From Rhizobium sp. ZPR4 (lineage in GTDB: Bacteria; Pseudomonadota; Alphaproteobacteria; Rhizobiales; Rhizobiaceae): DNA of 64,000 bases. This document shows, piece after piece, positions 1 through 8,504 of this stretch (the first letter of the stretch is position 1; every line of letters begins with the position of its first letter). Location of the stretch: assembly GCF_040215725.1 (NCBI RefSeq), contig NZ_CP157968.1, forward strand, positions 248,001 through 312,000, written 5' to 3'. A program made the translations under genes and the position numbers. The notes below the pieces were generated by a model. It made no database searches. It worked only from the letters and a program-made list of their open reading frames with translations, and had not been told where the DNA came from.

Positions 1-292
1 AATGTTCGACGCCGCAGACACCCTCAAGCTGCAGGATCAAAAACAGATGCTCGTTGGCATCGCGGCGAATGTCCTCCCAATCGCGGTGGACATAATCGAG
101 ATCGTTGGAAACATGGGCGAACTCCATGCCGCAGACGTCGATGCGGCTGGCCGTGCCGATAACGCTATCACCGCGCTGCATACTGTGCGGATTGAAGTTG
201 CCGCAAATGCTTTGAAGGTCGTCAACCCACTGGTCGTAGGGTGTCGGCGCCCAGGTCCGGTCAACCAGGCTGCGGTTCTGCAACAGGTCCAA
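1..292 (-). CDS. AraC-family transcriptional regulator, N-terminal part (cut by window edge)
   Basis: An open frame runs off the left edge on the minus strand and encodes about 97 residues. The text reads like the ligand-sensing N-terminal domain of AraC regulators of the FeaR / AraC-binding-like type, for example the stretches VIGTASRIDVCGMEFAHVSN and DYVHRDWEDIRRD. The DNA-binding half lies outside the window. An in-frame TGA sits six codons upstream of the TTG at 292 and there is no ATG between them, so the likely start is TTG, preceded at 5 bases by GGGAGG, a strong ribosome binding site. It lies 96 bases downstream of the HpaR-like gene on the same strand. AraC assignment is from recognition of the domain and is moderately sure; the effector is unknown. 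Confidence 0.62.
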   Translation of the reverse strand, partial: MDLLQNRSLVDRTWAPTPYDQWVDDLQSICGNFNPHSMQRGDSVIGTASRIDVCGMEFAHVSNDLDYVHRDWEDIRRDANEHLFLILQLEGVCGVEH

Positions 293-388
293 CTCCGCCT
301 CCCAACAGTGTCAGCACTATGGAAGACTGCTACAGATCCCCTGACGCGTCAATCAAATACTTAACACATTAACGAAATCAAGGGGCGT

Positions 389-874
389 TCATTCCTCGCC
401 GCCCGAGCCGTTCTCCAATTTCAACGAAGCAAGCTCCTCCAGCATGTCGAGAAGCTTTTCGACACGCTCCTCGCCGAAGCGGGCATCGATATCGGCGTAG
501 ACTTTCTGGCTCTCCGGCATGACGTCCTCGACGATCGCCTGCCCCGCCGAGGTGATCTGCAGCAGCACCCTGCGTCCGTCGGCATCATCCTTGTGCTTGG
601 TGATGAAGCCGCGCTCCTCAAGAGAGCGGATCATGCGCGTCAGGCTTGGCGCCAGAATGGATGCCTTGTCCGCAAGTTCCGTCGCATCGAGCTTGCCGCC
701 CTCATAAAGAACGCGAATGACGCGCCATTGCTGCTCGGTCACGTCATGCGCCGCCAAGATCGGCCGGAAATGGCTCATGACCGCTTCGCGGGCGCGCAGA
801 AGTCCGATTGCCAGAGAACGGCGGCGATCCCGCAGTGGCCGCTGTTTGACATCACTGTCTGTCTTATTTTGCAT
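389..874 (-). CDS. hpaR: MarR-family regulator, HpaR-like (homoprotocatechuate pathway repressor type)
   Basis: A 161-residue winged-helix MarR protein. The N-terminal segment (LLRAREAVMSHFRPILAAHD followed by VTEQQWRVIR) and the wing (DDADGRRVLLQIT) match the HpaR subgroup, which represses 4-hydroxyphenylacetate / homoprotocatechuate catabolic genes and responds to the aromatic substrate. Longer starts exist at 925 and 916, but the Met at 874 gives the normal family length and has a weak GGCGA upstream, so it was preferred. No hpa catabolic genes are visible in the window; they may lie beyond the left edge, next to the AraC gene. Function as an aromatic-acid-responsive repressor is inferred from the family. 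Confidence 0.78.
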   Translation of the reverse strand: MQNKTDSDVKQRPLRDRRRSLAIGLLRAREAVMSHFRPILAAHDVTEQQWRVIRVLYEGGKLDATELADKASILAPSLTRMIRSLEERGFITKHKDDADGRRVLLQITSAGQAIVEDVMPESQKVYADIDARFGEERVEKLLDMLEELASLKLENGSGGEE

Positions 875-1001
875 GTGCGCATATTCGCCTGAATTAAGAT
901 TCCCACTGATTAACATGAGAATCATTCAGCGCAAGGCGATTGCCGGATACTCCGACAGCTCAACGTTCTCAATTTCGAGAGTTCGCTTCCCGCACTCCTG
1001 C

Positions 1002-1017
1002 CGACCGCGAGCGGTCG
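1002..1017. terminator. Short GC-rich hairpin after the serine hydrolase gene
   Basis: CGACCG, a CGAG loop, then CGGTCG make a perfect 6-bp stem about 30 bases beyond the stop codon of the minus-strand hydrolase gene at 1049. There is no T-run, so this is only a possible terminator. Confidence 0.25.
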
Positions 1018-1048
1018 CCTCAAGCTGAACCGAGACCTTCAGGGTGTT

Positions 1049-2203
1049 CTAGGGAGCAGCCGCCGGCAAAATGAATCTGTTGAGTATCGCATCGCCGATC
1101 CCGTCTGCCGCCGGGTTTCCATAAAGTCCGGCATGAATGAGTACCACCATGTCAAGCGAGGGGATGATCACCAGATGTTGCCCGCCATAACCGAAACCCG
1201 CCGCCCAATCCACTTGACGTTGGTTCACCAGGGAACGCCCCAGCCAGAACTGAAAACCATAGAAATATGAGCCGGGACCGTTGATCTGAGGCGTCGTTGC
1301 TTGCTGTATCCACGCTGCCGGCACGATCTGCTGGCCGTGCCACATGCCTTTGTTAAGTACGAGCTGGCCGATCTTGAGTGTATCGCCAGGCAGCAACCGA
1401 AGCCCGGATGCCGCTACCGGCGCTCCGATTTTAGGATAGGGAGCCCATTCGGCATTTGAAATGCCGAGTGGCTTGAACAGATTCTCCTCGGCCAGTTGGT
1501 CGATCGTTTTCCCGGTCGCCTGATGCAGCACGCAGGCAATCAGGGCAGCGGAGCCACCGCTATAGTTCCAGACCGAACCCGGCGAATGCTGGACAGGCTG
1601 TTCGAGCACGAAGCGACAAGGGTCGGCGGCACGATCCATGCGGGTTTCGCTGTTCTCGGGGTTGCCGTAAGGCAGATGCTCGTTCCAGGTCAGCCCACTC
1701 GACATTGTCAGTAAATCGCGCAACCTAACGCGATCTTTCTCGGGCGAGCGAAGATCGGCATAGTTTGGCAGCAGTGCAAAAACAGGTTGATCGATGTCAT
1801 GCACCCAACCCTTATCGATCCCTATGCCGAGAACCAGTGAAACGACGCTCTTGCTTATCGAGCGGAGATCGTGGGGGACCGTGGGTCCGAAGGTGACATC
1901 ACCGAGCTGCTGCCCCCACTTCTCGTCGGAGCCGGAGTAGTATTGCTCAAAGATCAGTTTGCCGTGCCGCGCCACAAGAATGGCATGCACATTGTTTTCT
2001 TTCAGGTCCGCGCCGTGCTGGACAAGGCTACACAGCAAGTTTGGATCGACCCCGACATCGCCAGGTCCCGCAATTTCCCAACCCGCAGCCCCTCCACTTG
2101 GGGCGCCGCAATTTGTCTCGGCGTAAGCATAGGCGGAGAATGCAAGCCCGACGCTGAAGCTGAGAGTTAGAATTCGAATGATGGATGCTATCCCATAAAT
2201 CAT
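1049..2203 (-). CDS. Exported serine hydrolase of the beta-lactamase / class C penicillin-binding family
   Basis: A 384-residue protein with a clear signal peptide (MIYGIASIIRILTLSFSVG, ending near AYAYAE) and a beta-lactamase (class C / EstB-like) fold. The nucleophile motif SISK (S115-x-x-K118 from the chosen start) and a YSG motif near residue 215 (WNYSGGSAAL) are present; the third motif appears as HAG near the C-terminus, as in many esterases and D-aminopeptidases of this family. The start at 2203 was chosen over 2260 because it begins the signal peptide and has GGGAG about 8 bases upstream. Likely periplasmic; the substrate (ester, amide or peptidoglycan fragment) cannot be told. The gene stands alone between differently oriented or unrelated genes. 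Confidence 0.8.
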   Translation of the reverse strand: MIYGIASIIRILTLSFSVGLAFSAYAYAETNCGAPSGGAAGWEIAGPGDVGVDPNLLCSLVQHGADLKENNVHAILVARHGKLIFEQYYSGSDEKWGQQLGDVTFGPTVPHDLRSISKSVVSLVLGIGIDKGWVHDIDQPVFALLPNYADLRSPEKDRVRLRDLLTMSSGLTWNEHLPYGNPENSETRMDRAADPCRFVLEQPVQHSPGSVWNYSGGSAALIACVLHQATGKTIDQLAEENLFKPLGISNAEWAPYPKIGAPVAASGLRLLPGDTLKIGQLVLNKGMWHGQQIVPAAWIQQATTPQINGPGSYFYGFQFWLGRSLVNQRQVDWAAGFGYGGQHLVIIPSLDMVVLIHAGLYGNPAADGIGDAILNRFILPAAAP

Positions 2204-2359
2204 AACTGCAGCTCCCTTCTTGTATTGATTGAGTACTTGGCAAAAGGGGCGGCGCTTCATCAGAAGCTACGCGGGATACTCGCCAAGCGAGGTCGAAATC
2301 TTTCTCAATAGCGCCGCGAAAGCCACTCCGCCCGGGCAAATGTGCCCAACGCTTCAGAA

Positions 2360-3067
2360 CTACGGCACCTGCACGAGGCGGCCGCTGCCTCTGATTTCGG
2401 AACGCCGCAGGACCGGATGCCCGTATAATTCGATATTGCCGCTGCCGCTGATCGAGATGTCCGCATCCGCCGCGGCGGCAACTTGCGCGTCGCCGCTACC
2501 GCGAATTCTGATCTTCACGGATTGAGCGGCCAGATCCTTGAGACGGGCGGCGCCCGAACCGGAAACCTCCAGATCGACGGTCTTTACACTGCCCGTCGCG
2601 GCGACGCTGCCGCTACCCGATATGCTCAGACGCAGATCGGACTGGTCGAGTTCGGACAGGGCGAGGTCCCCGCTGCCGCGTACTTTCCAATCGGTGACAA
2701 GCGGCCCCGACAGGCTGACTTCGAATTTGGAGCTAGACCAGCCTGGATTGCAATCCAGGCTCAGCCTGCCGCCCTGCAGCCGCACATGATCGAGCAGTGC
2801 TGGATCACCGCTGATGACGGCCTCCGCCTTTCCGCCCGGCTGATACTGCACAGAGGCCGGAATATCGATCGCCAGGCTGCCATTGGAGCTGAAAGGCAAG
2901 ATAACCTGGCGGCCGCCGGATACCGCAGATCCGCAACTGGATTGCATGCCACCCCACCAATGTCCCGCGTTTGCCCAATCCGGCCCGGAAAGCCCGATGC
3001 CGAGCGCAAGAAAGACGAATGCACAAATCAGTCCGGTCGTCGCGACAGTCGCCAGTTTCCCGTTCAT
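2360..3067 (-). CDS. DUF2807 (GIN domain) exported protein
   Basis: A 235-residue protein with an N-terminal membrane/signal segment (LICAFVFLALGIGLSG) followed by a GIN-type beta-helix domain, recognised from repeated short strands rich in GSG (VRGSGDLALSELD, ISGSGSVAATGS, VSGSGAARLKDL, IRGSGDAQVAA, ISGSGNIELYG). The start at 3067 has GGAGG 8 bases upstream; the longer frame to 3151 runs into the upstream gene. It is the last gene of a PadR - DUF1700 - DUF2807 operon, 34 bases after DUF1700. GIN domains are thought to be envelope or secreted adhesin-like repeats, but no biochemical role is established. Probably an envelope-stress or surface module controlled by the PadR protein. Confidence 0.72.
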   Translation of the reverse strand: MNGKLATVATTGLICAFVFLALGIGLSGPDWANAGHWWGGMQSSCGSAVSGGRQVILPFSSNGSLAIDIPASVQYQPGGKAEAVISGDPALLDHVRLQGGRLSLDCNPGWSSSKFEVSLSGPLVTDWKVRGSGDLALSELDQSDLRLSISGSGSVAATGSVKTVDLEVSGSGAARLKDLAAQSVKIRIRGSGDAQVAAAADADISISGSGNIELYGHPVLRRSEIRGSGRLVQVP

Positions 3068-3101
3068 TGTCCATTTCCTCCAACGATATGCAGTCCGGCG
3101 C

Positions 3102-3674
3102 TCAAGCTCGACTGTCGTCGACTTGCGCCAGGCGAAAATGCAGGCGGGCATATTGCCCGAGCATGCGGATGCCCAAACTCAGCCCCATCAGCAGCAATGC
3201 ACCGCCGCCCACGAAGCAGCTCACCATCCCGGCACCGATAAGCAGGTGGGCCAGCATGCCGACGGAAGGCAAGCCGATATGGAACAGCACGGTCGTAACG
3301 ATGATCTTCAGGCCAACGACGCCGACGGCCACCAAAGCGACCGCAAGGCCGAGCGTGACGAACATCGCCGCAAACAACAGAGGCAGCAGGAAAAAGATAT
3401 CGACGATGGCAAGGCCGGCCAGCGCCATCATGGCGGCCAACAGGTTCGGCACGCTCCAATGCGCCTCGAAGCGGCGTAGCCCGACATCCGCGCGCAGCTC
3501 CCGCGCGATCCTGGCAGGATCGCCCAGGGCGGCGGAAACGTCCTCCTCGCTTCGGCCGGAGGCCTCGGATTCGGCGAAGTGAGCGGCGTAGTCGGCCACG
3601 ATATCATCGACCTCGTGAGGAGGCAGGCCTGCAAGTCCCAATCTCAGCGTGCGCAAAAAGGCTTCCCTGGTCAT
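3102..3674 (-). CDS. DUF1700 / HAAS-domain membrane protein
   Basis: A 190-residue protein with an N-terminal helical HAAS-type domain (MTREAFLRTLRLGLAGLPPH ... ADYAAHFAESEASGRSEED ... LGDPARIARELRA) and then about four hydrophobic segments between residues 75 and 175. This architecture is DUF1700, nearly always encoded right after a PadR regulator; the HAAS domain is thought to contact the regulator or sense membrane state. The start codon overlaps the PadR stop codon by 4 bases (ATGA), implying translational coupling. Role inferred as membrane partner or output of the PadR module. Confidence 0.78.
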   Translation of the reverse strand: MTREAFLRTLRLGLAGLPPHEVDDIVADYAAHFAESEASGRSEEDVSAALGDPARIARELRADVGLRRFEAHWSVPNLLAAMMALAGLAIVDIFFLLPLLFAAMFVTLGLAVALVAVGVVGLKIIVTTVLFHIGLPSVGMLAHLLIGAGMVSCFVGGGALLLMGLSLGIRMLGQYARLHFRLAQVDDSRA

Positions 3675-3997
3675 GGCAAATCCTCGAGTAGCTTGTCGAC
3701 GGAGCCCGCCAGCGAGCGCCAGTCGCGGCGATGCGCTTCGAAAATCGAACGCCCGAGCGGCGTGAGCCGATAATATTTACGCGGCGGCCCGTTGCTCGAC
3801 TCGACGATGCGGGTCGCAACCAGTCCGTCATTCTGCATCCTGCGCATCAGCGGGTAGATCGTTCCTTCGCCCATGCCGACCGCAGCAACCAGCGTGCTCG
3901 CAATTTCATAGCCGTAGCTTTCGCCCCGCGAGAGCACGGCCAGGACGCAAAGATCGAGCACGCCCTTTCGCAATTGAACTTGGATCGAGTCAGTCAT
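3671..3997 (-). CDS. PadR-family transcriptional regulator
   Basis: A 108-residue winged-helix protein of PadR type: the core LRKGVLDLCVLAVLSRGESY GYEIASTL and the wing MGEGTIYPLMRRMQNDGLV are classic, with a short C-terminal dimerisation helix. The start at 3997 (MTDSIQVQL) has GAGG about 6 bases upstream; the 4030 alternative adds residues unlike the family and would cover the operator. It is the first gene of the PadR-DUF1700-DUF2807 operon and very probably autoregulates from the dyad at 4030-4054. Confidence 0.88.
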   Translation of the reverse strand: MTDSIQVQLRKGVLDLCVLAVLSRGESYGYEIASTLVAAVGMGEGTIYPLMRRMQNDGLVATRIVESSNGPPRKYYRLTPLGRSIFEAHRRDWRSLAGSVDKLLEDLP

Positions 3998-4029
3998 GAA
4001 CGCCTCAGCTTTACAGAACGAATATAACA

Positions 4030-4054
4030 AGCTATCTGTTTATGCAAGATAGCT
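4030..4054. promoter_or_regulatory. Candidate PadR operator (perfect dyad)
   Basis: AGCTATCT and AGATAGCT form a perfect 8-bp inverted repeat with a 9-base centre, 33 to 57 bases upstream of the PadR start codon. Position and symmetry fit an autoregulatory operator. Confidence 0.6.
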
Positions 4055-4172
4055 AGACGGTTTTCCCAGCCCGGCGTATGCCGCCTTCGCGTCGGCTGAC
4101 CTACGGACCGGCGCGCCTTGCTATCGCAGCCTGTCGCGCAGCGTATATCTCTGGTTAAATGGAGCAGTTGCA

Positions 4173-5156
4173 ATGATCCGCTTCAGCCTTGCCCTCGCGG
4201 CCGCACTCTTTCTTGTCGCGTCATCGGGATATGCGGCAGGCTTGAAGTTCATTCACATCTCAGCCGATGCGGATAACCCGGCAATCGACGCTGCCATGTG
4301 GTCTCCTTGCGCAACCCCTCCGACAGAGGTGAGGATCGGAGCCCTGGCAGTTCCGGCAACGCCGGATTGCCCGATCGCGGGTGAGAAGTTGCCGCTCATC
4401 ATCGTCTCGCATGGCTATGGCGGCTGGTATCTAGGCCATCACGATACCGCCGAAGCACTTGCCGACGCCGGCTTCATTGTCGTTGCCATCAATCATCCGC
4501 ATGCCAATCATGCCGACATGAGCCAGGCAAACGGTCTTGGCGTATTGGTCGAGCGCCCTGCCGACATCACACGTACCGTCGACTTCATGCTTGACGCCTT
4601 TCCCGATGCCACAAAGATCAATCCGCAGCAAATTGGCTTCTATGGATTTTCCCAGGGCGGATATACCGGTCTCGTCGTTGCCGGAGCCAATCCGGATTTC
4701 AGCAAACTGCCGCCACGATGTGCAGATCCGAAGGCAGCCGGCTGCCCGCCAGCAGGCCATGCTCAGCCTCCCCGGCGGCAACCGCCACCGCAATCCTTAA
4801 CCCATGATCCCCGCATCAAGGCAGTCGTTGTAGCCGACCCATTGAGCATCGTATTCCCGACCGCGGACAGCGTGAAAGATGTCAAGGTTCCGCTTCAGCT
4901 TTGGGGCTCAGAACTTGGAGGAGGTGGCGGAGCATCTCCCGAAAATGTCGCAACGCTTGCGCGCCTATTGCCAGAGAAGCCTGATTTCCGGATCGTCCCC
5001 AATGCCGTACATCTGTCGTTTCTGACACCTTGCCCGGAATTAAGGCCATCGTCCGATGCCTGCATTGACGCTCCGGGGTTCGATCGCGTCGCATTTCATA
5101 AGCAATTCAATACGGCAGTCGTTGCATTTTTCCGCGAACACCTGATGAAGCCGTAA
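4173..5156 (+). CDS. Exported alpha/beta hydrolase (dienelactone hydrolase / PAF-acetylhydrolase-like)
   Basis: A 327-residue protein with a signal peptide ([20 protein letters not shown], cut near AAG) and an alpha/beta-hydrolase fold. The oxyanion-hole region [11 protein letters not shown] and the nucleophile elbow [12 protein letters not shown] (G-F-S-Q-G) are clear; a late Asp ([10 protein letters not shown] or later) and a late His ([10 protein letters not shown]) complete a plausible triad. A proline/glutamine-rich insert (PRRQPPPQS) lies near residue 205. GGAG precedes the ATG by 7 bases. It looks like the secreted platelet-activating-factor acetylhydrolase / dienelactone hydrolase group. 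Monocistronic; substrate unknown. Confidence 0.78.
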   Translation: MIRFSLALAAALFLVASSGYAAGLKFIHISADADNPAIDAAMWSPCATPPTEVRIGALAVPATPDCPIAGEKLPLIIVSHGYGGWYLGHHDTAEALADAGFIVVAINHPHANHADMSQANGLGVLVERPADITRTVDFMLDAFPDATKINPQQIGFYGFSQGGYTGLVVAGANPDFSKLPPRCADPKAAGCPPAGHAQPPRRQPPPQSLTHDPRIKAVVVADPLSIVFPTADSVKDVKVPLQLWGSELGGGGGASPENVATLARLLPEKPDFRIVPNAVHLSFLTPCPELRPSSDACIDAPGFDRVAFHKQFNTAVVAFFREHLMKP

Positions 5157-5256
5157 CCAGCGAACATGCCCGTGCGTGAGACGCCCCTATGGCGTGGAAT
5201 TATGCGCAGACATTATCGGCGTTGAAACTCGCCCGCGAATCCGATCAGATCATGGC

Positions 5257-5673
5257 ATGACGAAAACGATACGTATTGCGGCGGCTCTGGTGTTGCGCCC
5301 GGATGGGAAGACTTTGCTCGTGCGCAAGCGCGGCACGACCGCCTTCATGCAACCCGGCGGCAAGCTGGAACCGCAGGAGACGCCAGAGATGGCACTCATC
5401 AGGGAACTCTTCGAAGAGCTGGGTCTTACGGCAGAGACTAAAGATCTGACTTTCCTCGGCGGTTTCCAGGCAGCAGCGGCCAACGAACCGGACCATACCG
5501 TCGTTGCGGATATATTCCGCCTACAAGTAGGTAATATTGCAATCACGGCAGCGGCAGAGATCGAGGAGATCCGCTGGGTATCACCACAAGATCCGGGAGA
5601 TATCACCATGGCGCCGCTTACCGAGCATCATGTCCTGCCATTCCACCGGCGACAGGGCACATCCGCGATGTGA
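5257..5673 (+). CDS. Nudix hydrolase
   Basis: A 138-residue single-domain Nudix protein. The full Nudix box is present at [20 protein letters not shown] followed by LGL (G-x5-E-x7-R-E-x-x-E-E-x-G-L), which binds the metal and cleaves nucleoside-diphosphate-linked substrates. The start at 5257 ([17 protein letters not shown]) gives the normal family N-terminus; the in-frame ATG at 5176 adds sequence with no similarity to the fold. It could be a MutT-like sanitiser or act on another NDP-X. No operon partner. Confidence 0.85.
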   Translation: MTKTIRIAAALVLRPDGKTLLVRKRGTTAFMQPGGKLEPQETPEMALIRELFEELGLTAETKDLTFLGGFQAAAANEPDHTVVADIFRLQVGNIAITAAAEIEEIRWVSPQDPGDITMAPLTEHHVLPFHRRQGTSAM

Positions 5674-5799
5674 CTGGCACCAACCCAGGCGAAGCGAAAG
5701 CCGGCAAGTCCCGCGCCGTCCTCGACAAATGAATATTCGAACGTCGGCGGCATGCATCTCCCACAGGCGCAATTCGAATATTGTGGTAAAATGAGAAAA

Positions 5800-5939
5800 T
5801 AACAGTTTTAAACTTCCAGCGCCTGATGTTTACTACGAAAATAAACCAAGGACAAAGAATATCCAAAGTCACATCAATTTTCATTGAAAGCAAAAACAAC
5901 ATTGGATACATAAATAAAAAACATTGCGTGAGGCCGAAA
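5800..5939 (+). promoter_or_regulatory. AT-rich leader of the MucR/Ros gene
   Basis: In strong contrast to the surrounding GC-rich DNA, these 140 bases are dominated by A and T, with many TA and TATT/AATA steps. Ros/MucR proteins are H-NS-like and bind AT-rich, T-A-step-containing DNA, and they repress their own genes. The stretch directly precedes the mucR-like start codon, so it is a likely promoter plus autoregulatory site. Confidence 0.4.
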
Positions 5940-6413
5940 ATGAAGAAGGAAAATACTACCAGCCACGAAAGGTATATTGAGCTCACGAGCAAGATTGTGT
6001 CTGCCTACGTACTTCGCAATGCGACCACGCCGGAAGATTTGCCGAGGCTCATCATGGAGACTTATTCGGCATTGACAGGCTCTCAGCAGCCTGCGTCGTC
6101 AACGGCGGCAGTGGAAAAGCTGTTGAAGCCGGCCGTGCCGATCAAGAAATCCATAACCGACGACTATCTGATCTGCCTCGAAGATGGTGGAAAATACAAG
6201 TCGCTAAAGCGCCACCTGAACAGTAAATATGGTCTCACGCCCGAAGAATATCGAAGGAAATGGGGCCTGCCCGCGGATTATCCGATGGTTTCGGCCTCTT
6301 ATGCGGCCACAAGATCGACCTTGGCAAAGAAGGCTCTCCTGGGCCATACGAAAAACGTAGCCGACATTTCTCCGGCGATCGAACCACCACGGCGCCAACG
6401 GAAAGCCGGTTAA
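5940..6413 (+). CDS. Ros/MucR-family zinc-finger transcriptional regulator
   Basis: A 157-residue MucR/Ros protein: the N-terminal helix pair (ELTSKIVSAYVLRNATTPED LPRLIMETYSAL), a basic linker with KKSITDDYLICLEDG, then the prokaryotic zinc finger (C-L-E-D ... KYKSLKRHLNSKYGLTPEEY). The second Cys is replaced by Asp, as is usual in MucR/Ros. GAGG lies 7 bases before the ATG at 5940. These proteins are global regulators of exopolysaccharide, motility and virulence or symbiosis genes in Rhizobiales; this may be one of several paralogs. The C-terminus is lysine/arginine rich. Confidence 0.9.
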   Translation: MKKENTTSHERYIELTSKIVSAYVLRNATTPEDLPRLIMETYSALTGSQQPASSTAAVEKLLKPAVPIKKSITDDYLICLEDGGKYKSLKRHLNSKYGLTPEEYRRKWGLPADYPMVSASYAATRSTLAKKALLGHTKNVADISPAIEPPRRQRKAG

Positions 6414-6530
6414 TCCGGATCGTTTCGTCACACGTCATAATCATGCGATCCGCCTGCGTGCCAGCATATGACCCGAGCCGGCGCCTCAGGATTTCGCTTG
6501 CCGGCCCGGATGCGGCTGGCATCGCACCCA

Positions 6531-7802
6531 TCAGGAGGTCTCAATTGTTCTGGCGTTGACGGTGATCGCGTGGCCGGCAAACCAGCCGTTGATCGCAGCA
6601 CCGAGACCGAGCAGCAGGAATAGGACGGAACTCCAGGCAAAGCTTCCAGTCCAACCGTGGATCATGCCGACGACGAGCGGGCCGATCGCGGCAAGCAGGT
6701 AACCCACGAATTGCGCCATGCCGGAAAGATGCGCGGCGACATGCGCATCGGGCGAACGCAATACGATGACGGTCAGCGCAACCGCGATCAATCCGCCCTG
6801 CCCGATGCCCTGGAGCACAGCCCAGAACCAGACAGTCCAGAGCGGGGCAAACAGCAGACCCAGCAAGGCAACGACGGCAATTATGCACAGGATGACATTG
6901 ATCGCGCGCTGATCCTTACCCTTGACGGCGATATGAGGCGCCACCAAGCAGGCGGCCGCCTGCACCATGACCGAGGCAGATACGATGACGCCAGCCGTCA
7001 CGCCGTCGAGACCACGTTCACGCAGAATGGGTACCAGCCAGCCAAAGACGCAATAGGCAAGCGCCGATTGCAGCCCCATGAAAAGCGTCACCTGCCAGGC
7101 GATGCGGTCTCTCCACAAACCGGTAACACGAAAGCCGGTACGCCGCGCCTGGCTGCGCGCTCCGATTACCTGCGGTAGCCAGAGAAGCCCGACGGCAAAG
7201 GCAGGCAAGGCCCAGACGGCAAGCGCGCCGCCGAGCGAGTCACCGAGAGCATGTTCGACAGGAAGCGTAAAGCCGGCCGCACTCGCAGCTCCCGCGCATA
7301 GCGCCATCGTATAGCAACCCGTCATGAGCGCCGCCTTATCGGGAAAATCGCGCTTGACCACACCCGGCAAGAGTACATTGCCGATAGCAATGCAGGCGCC
7401 GGCCAATGCGGTGCCCAAGAACAGCAGCGAAATCGAGGAAAAGCCACGCAATGCCGTGCCCAGCGCAAGCAGGAAAATGACGCCGAGCAGAACGCGCTCG
7501 GTTCCCACGCGCTGCGCGAGCCTTGGGGCGAGCGGCGAGAACAATCCCATGCAGATGACGGGCAAGGTCGTCAGAATACTGGTACCGAAGGCGGAAACGC
7601 CAAGTCCGGTCCGTATCTCCGGCAAAAGCGCCGATGCGCTTGAAAAAACCGGTCGCAGATTGAAAGCGATGAGCACAAGGCTTGCACCCAGCAGAAACCT
7701 GCCGATCGGCGACTTGCCTCCATGCGGCAGCGGTGCCGGAATCTCATCGGCCTCGGCATCGATCAATTCGATGGAAGCGGGATTTTGCGAGGGCATGGTC
7801 AT
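6531..7802 (-). CDS. MFS transporter, CynX/NimT family
   Basis: A 423-residue, twelve-helix major facilitator. The opening helix LIAFNLRPVFSSASALLPEI RTGLGVS is the signature of the CynX/NimT group (cyanate and nitroimidazole carriers). The start codon at 7802 overlaps the stop codon of the GntR gene by 4 bases (ATGA), so both are co-translated and the GntR protein probably controls this carrier. A hydrophilic N-terminal tail of about 30 residues precedes the first helix. Substrate unknown; could be export or uptake of a small organic anion. Confidence 0.85.
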   Translation of the reverse strand: MTMPSQNPASIELIDAEADEIPAPLPHGGKSPIGRFLLGASLVLIAFNLRPVFSSASALLPEIRTGLGVSAFGTSILTTLPVICMGLFSPLAPRLAQRVGTERVLLGVIFLLALGTALRGFSSISLLFLGTALAGACIAIGNVLLPGVVKRDFPDKAALMTGCYTMALCAGAASAAGFTLPVEHALGDSLGGALAVWALPAFAVGLLWLPQVIGARSQARRTGFRVTGLWRDRIAWQVTLFMGLQSALAYCVFGWLVPILRERGLDGVTAGVIVSASVMVQAAACLVAPHIAVKGKDQRAINVILCIIAVVALLGLLFAPLWTVWFWAVLQGIGQGGLIAVALTVIVLRSPDAHVAAHLSGMAQFVGYLLAAIGPLVVGMIHGWTGSFAWSSVLFLLLGLGAAINGWFAGHAITVNARTIETS

Positions 7803-8473
7803 GACATAAGCAACCGATCAAGAGTAGCAACGATGGGGGCCATGAAGCGGCGCACGGCTCTATCGGCCGCTTCGGGATTGCCGGCTTCGATGGCATCGAC
7901 AATGGCGATATGCGCCTGCATATCCGGCTCGGGAATGTCCTCGCCGAGCGTCGCTTCGATGGTTTCGGCAATCGAGAGAGAGAAGAACTCGTAGATTTCG
8001 ATCATGGCCCTGTTCTGCGAAGCCGCGACGACAGCCTTGTGGAAGGCAAGATCACGCTCGATGAATATGGCCTTGTCGCCGGCATAGTTGCCCCGGGCAA
8101 CCAGCAGGGCACGCAATTGCAGAACGACCTCCGGCGAGCGGCGAAGAGCTGCAAGCCGTGCAGCCTCAACCTCCAGGGCAAGCCGGGCCTCGAACTGGTC
8201 CCTCAATCCGGCACGGCGCGCCATGTCCAGCGGCAGGCTGACATCCGTGTTCGACAGAACATAAGTACCTGACCCCTGCCGCGTCTCGAGATAGCCCTGA
8301 GACACAAGGACCCTCACTGCTTCGCGAACCGTGCCACGGCTGACGGAGAGCATGGACGAGAGGGAGGCTTCGTTCGGCAGCTTTTCGCCGACGAGCCAGC
8401 GACGGCTTGTAATTTCGCTGCGAATTGCCTCAACGGCCGTCTCCGCAAGCGTCATTTTGATCAGGGCGCGCAT
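7799..8473 (-). CDS. GntR/FadR-type transcriptional regulator (FCD domain)
   Basis: A 224-residue GntR regulator: winged helix at the N-terminus (LPNEASLSSMLSVSRGTVRE AVRVLVSQGYLETRQGSGTY) and an all-helical FCD ligand domain (FIERDLAFHKAVVAASQNRA ... AHIAIVDAIEAGNPEAADRA) with the metal-binding D and H residues. First gene of a two-gene operon with the CynX/NimT carrier. The start at 8473 was kept; an internal Met at 8455 is an alternative. A perfect dyad 15 to 31 bases upstream is the likely operator, pointing to autoregulation. Confidence 0.9.
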   Translation of the reverse strand: MRALIKMTLAETAVEAIRSEITSRRWLVGEKLPNEASLSSMLSVSRGTVREAVRVLVSQGYLETRQGSGTYVLSNTDVSLPLDMARRAGLRDQFEARLALEVEAARLAALRRSPEVVLQLRALLVARGNYAGDKAIFIERDLAFHKAVVAASQNRAMIEIYEFFSLSIAETIEATLGEDIPEPDMQAHIAIVDAIEAGNPEAADRAVRRFMAPIVATLDRLLMS

Positions 8474-8487
8474 GATAGGATTTCATC

Positions 8488-8504
8488 AAGTCATCAGATG
8501 ACTT
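8488..8504. promoter_or_regulatory. Candidate operator of the GntR/CynX operon
   Basis: AAGTCATC-A-GATGACTT is a perfect 8-bp inverted repeat around one central base, 15 bases upstream of the GntR start codon. FadR-subfamily proteins bind short pseudopalindromes of this size. Confidence 0.6.

Noticed and set aside
2..364. A 120-codon plus-strand frame at the left edge
   Set aside because: The minus-strand third frame reads as an AraC N-terminal domain with a good ribosome binding site, so this frame is its shadow.
5176..5256. Longer N-terminus for the Nudix gene
   Set aside because: The extra 27 residues do not match the start of the Nudix fold, while the Met at 5257 begins right at the first strand.
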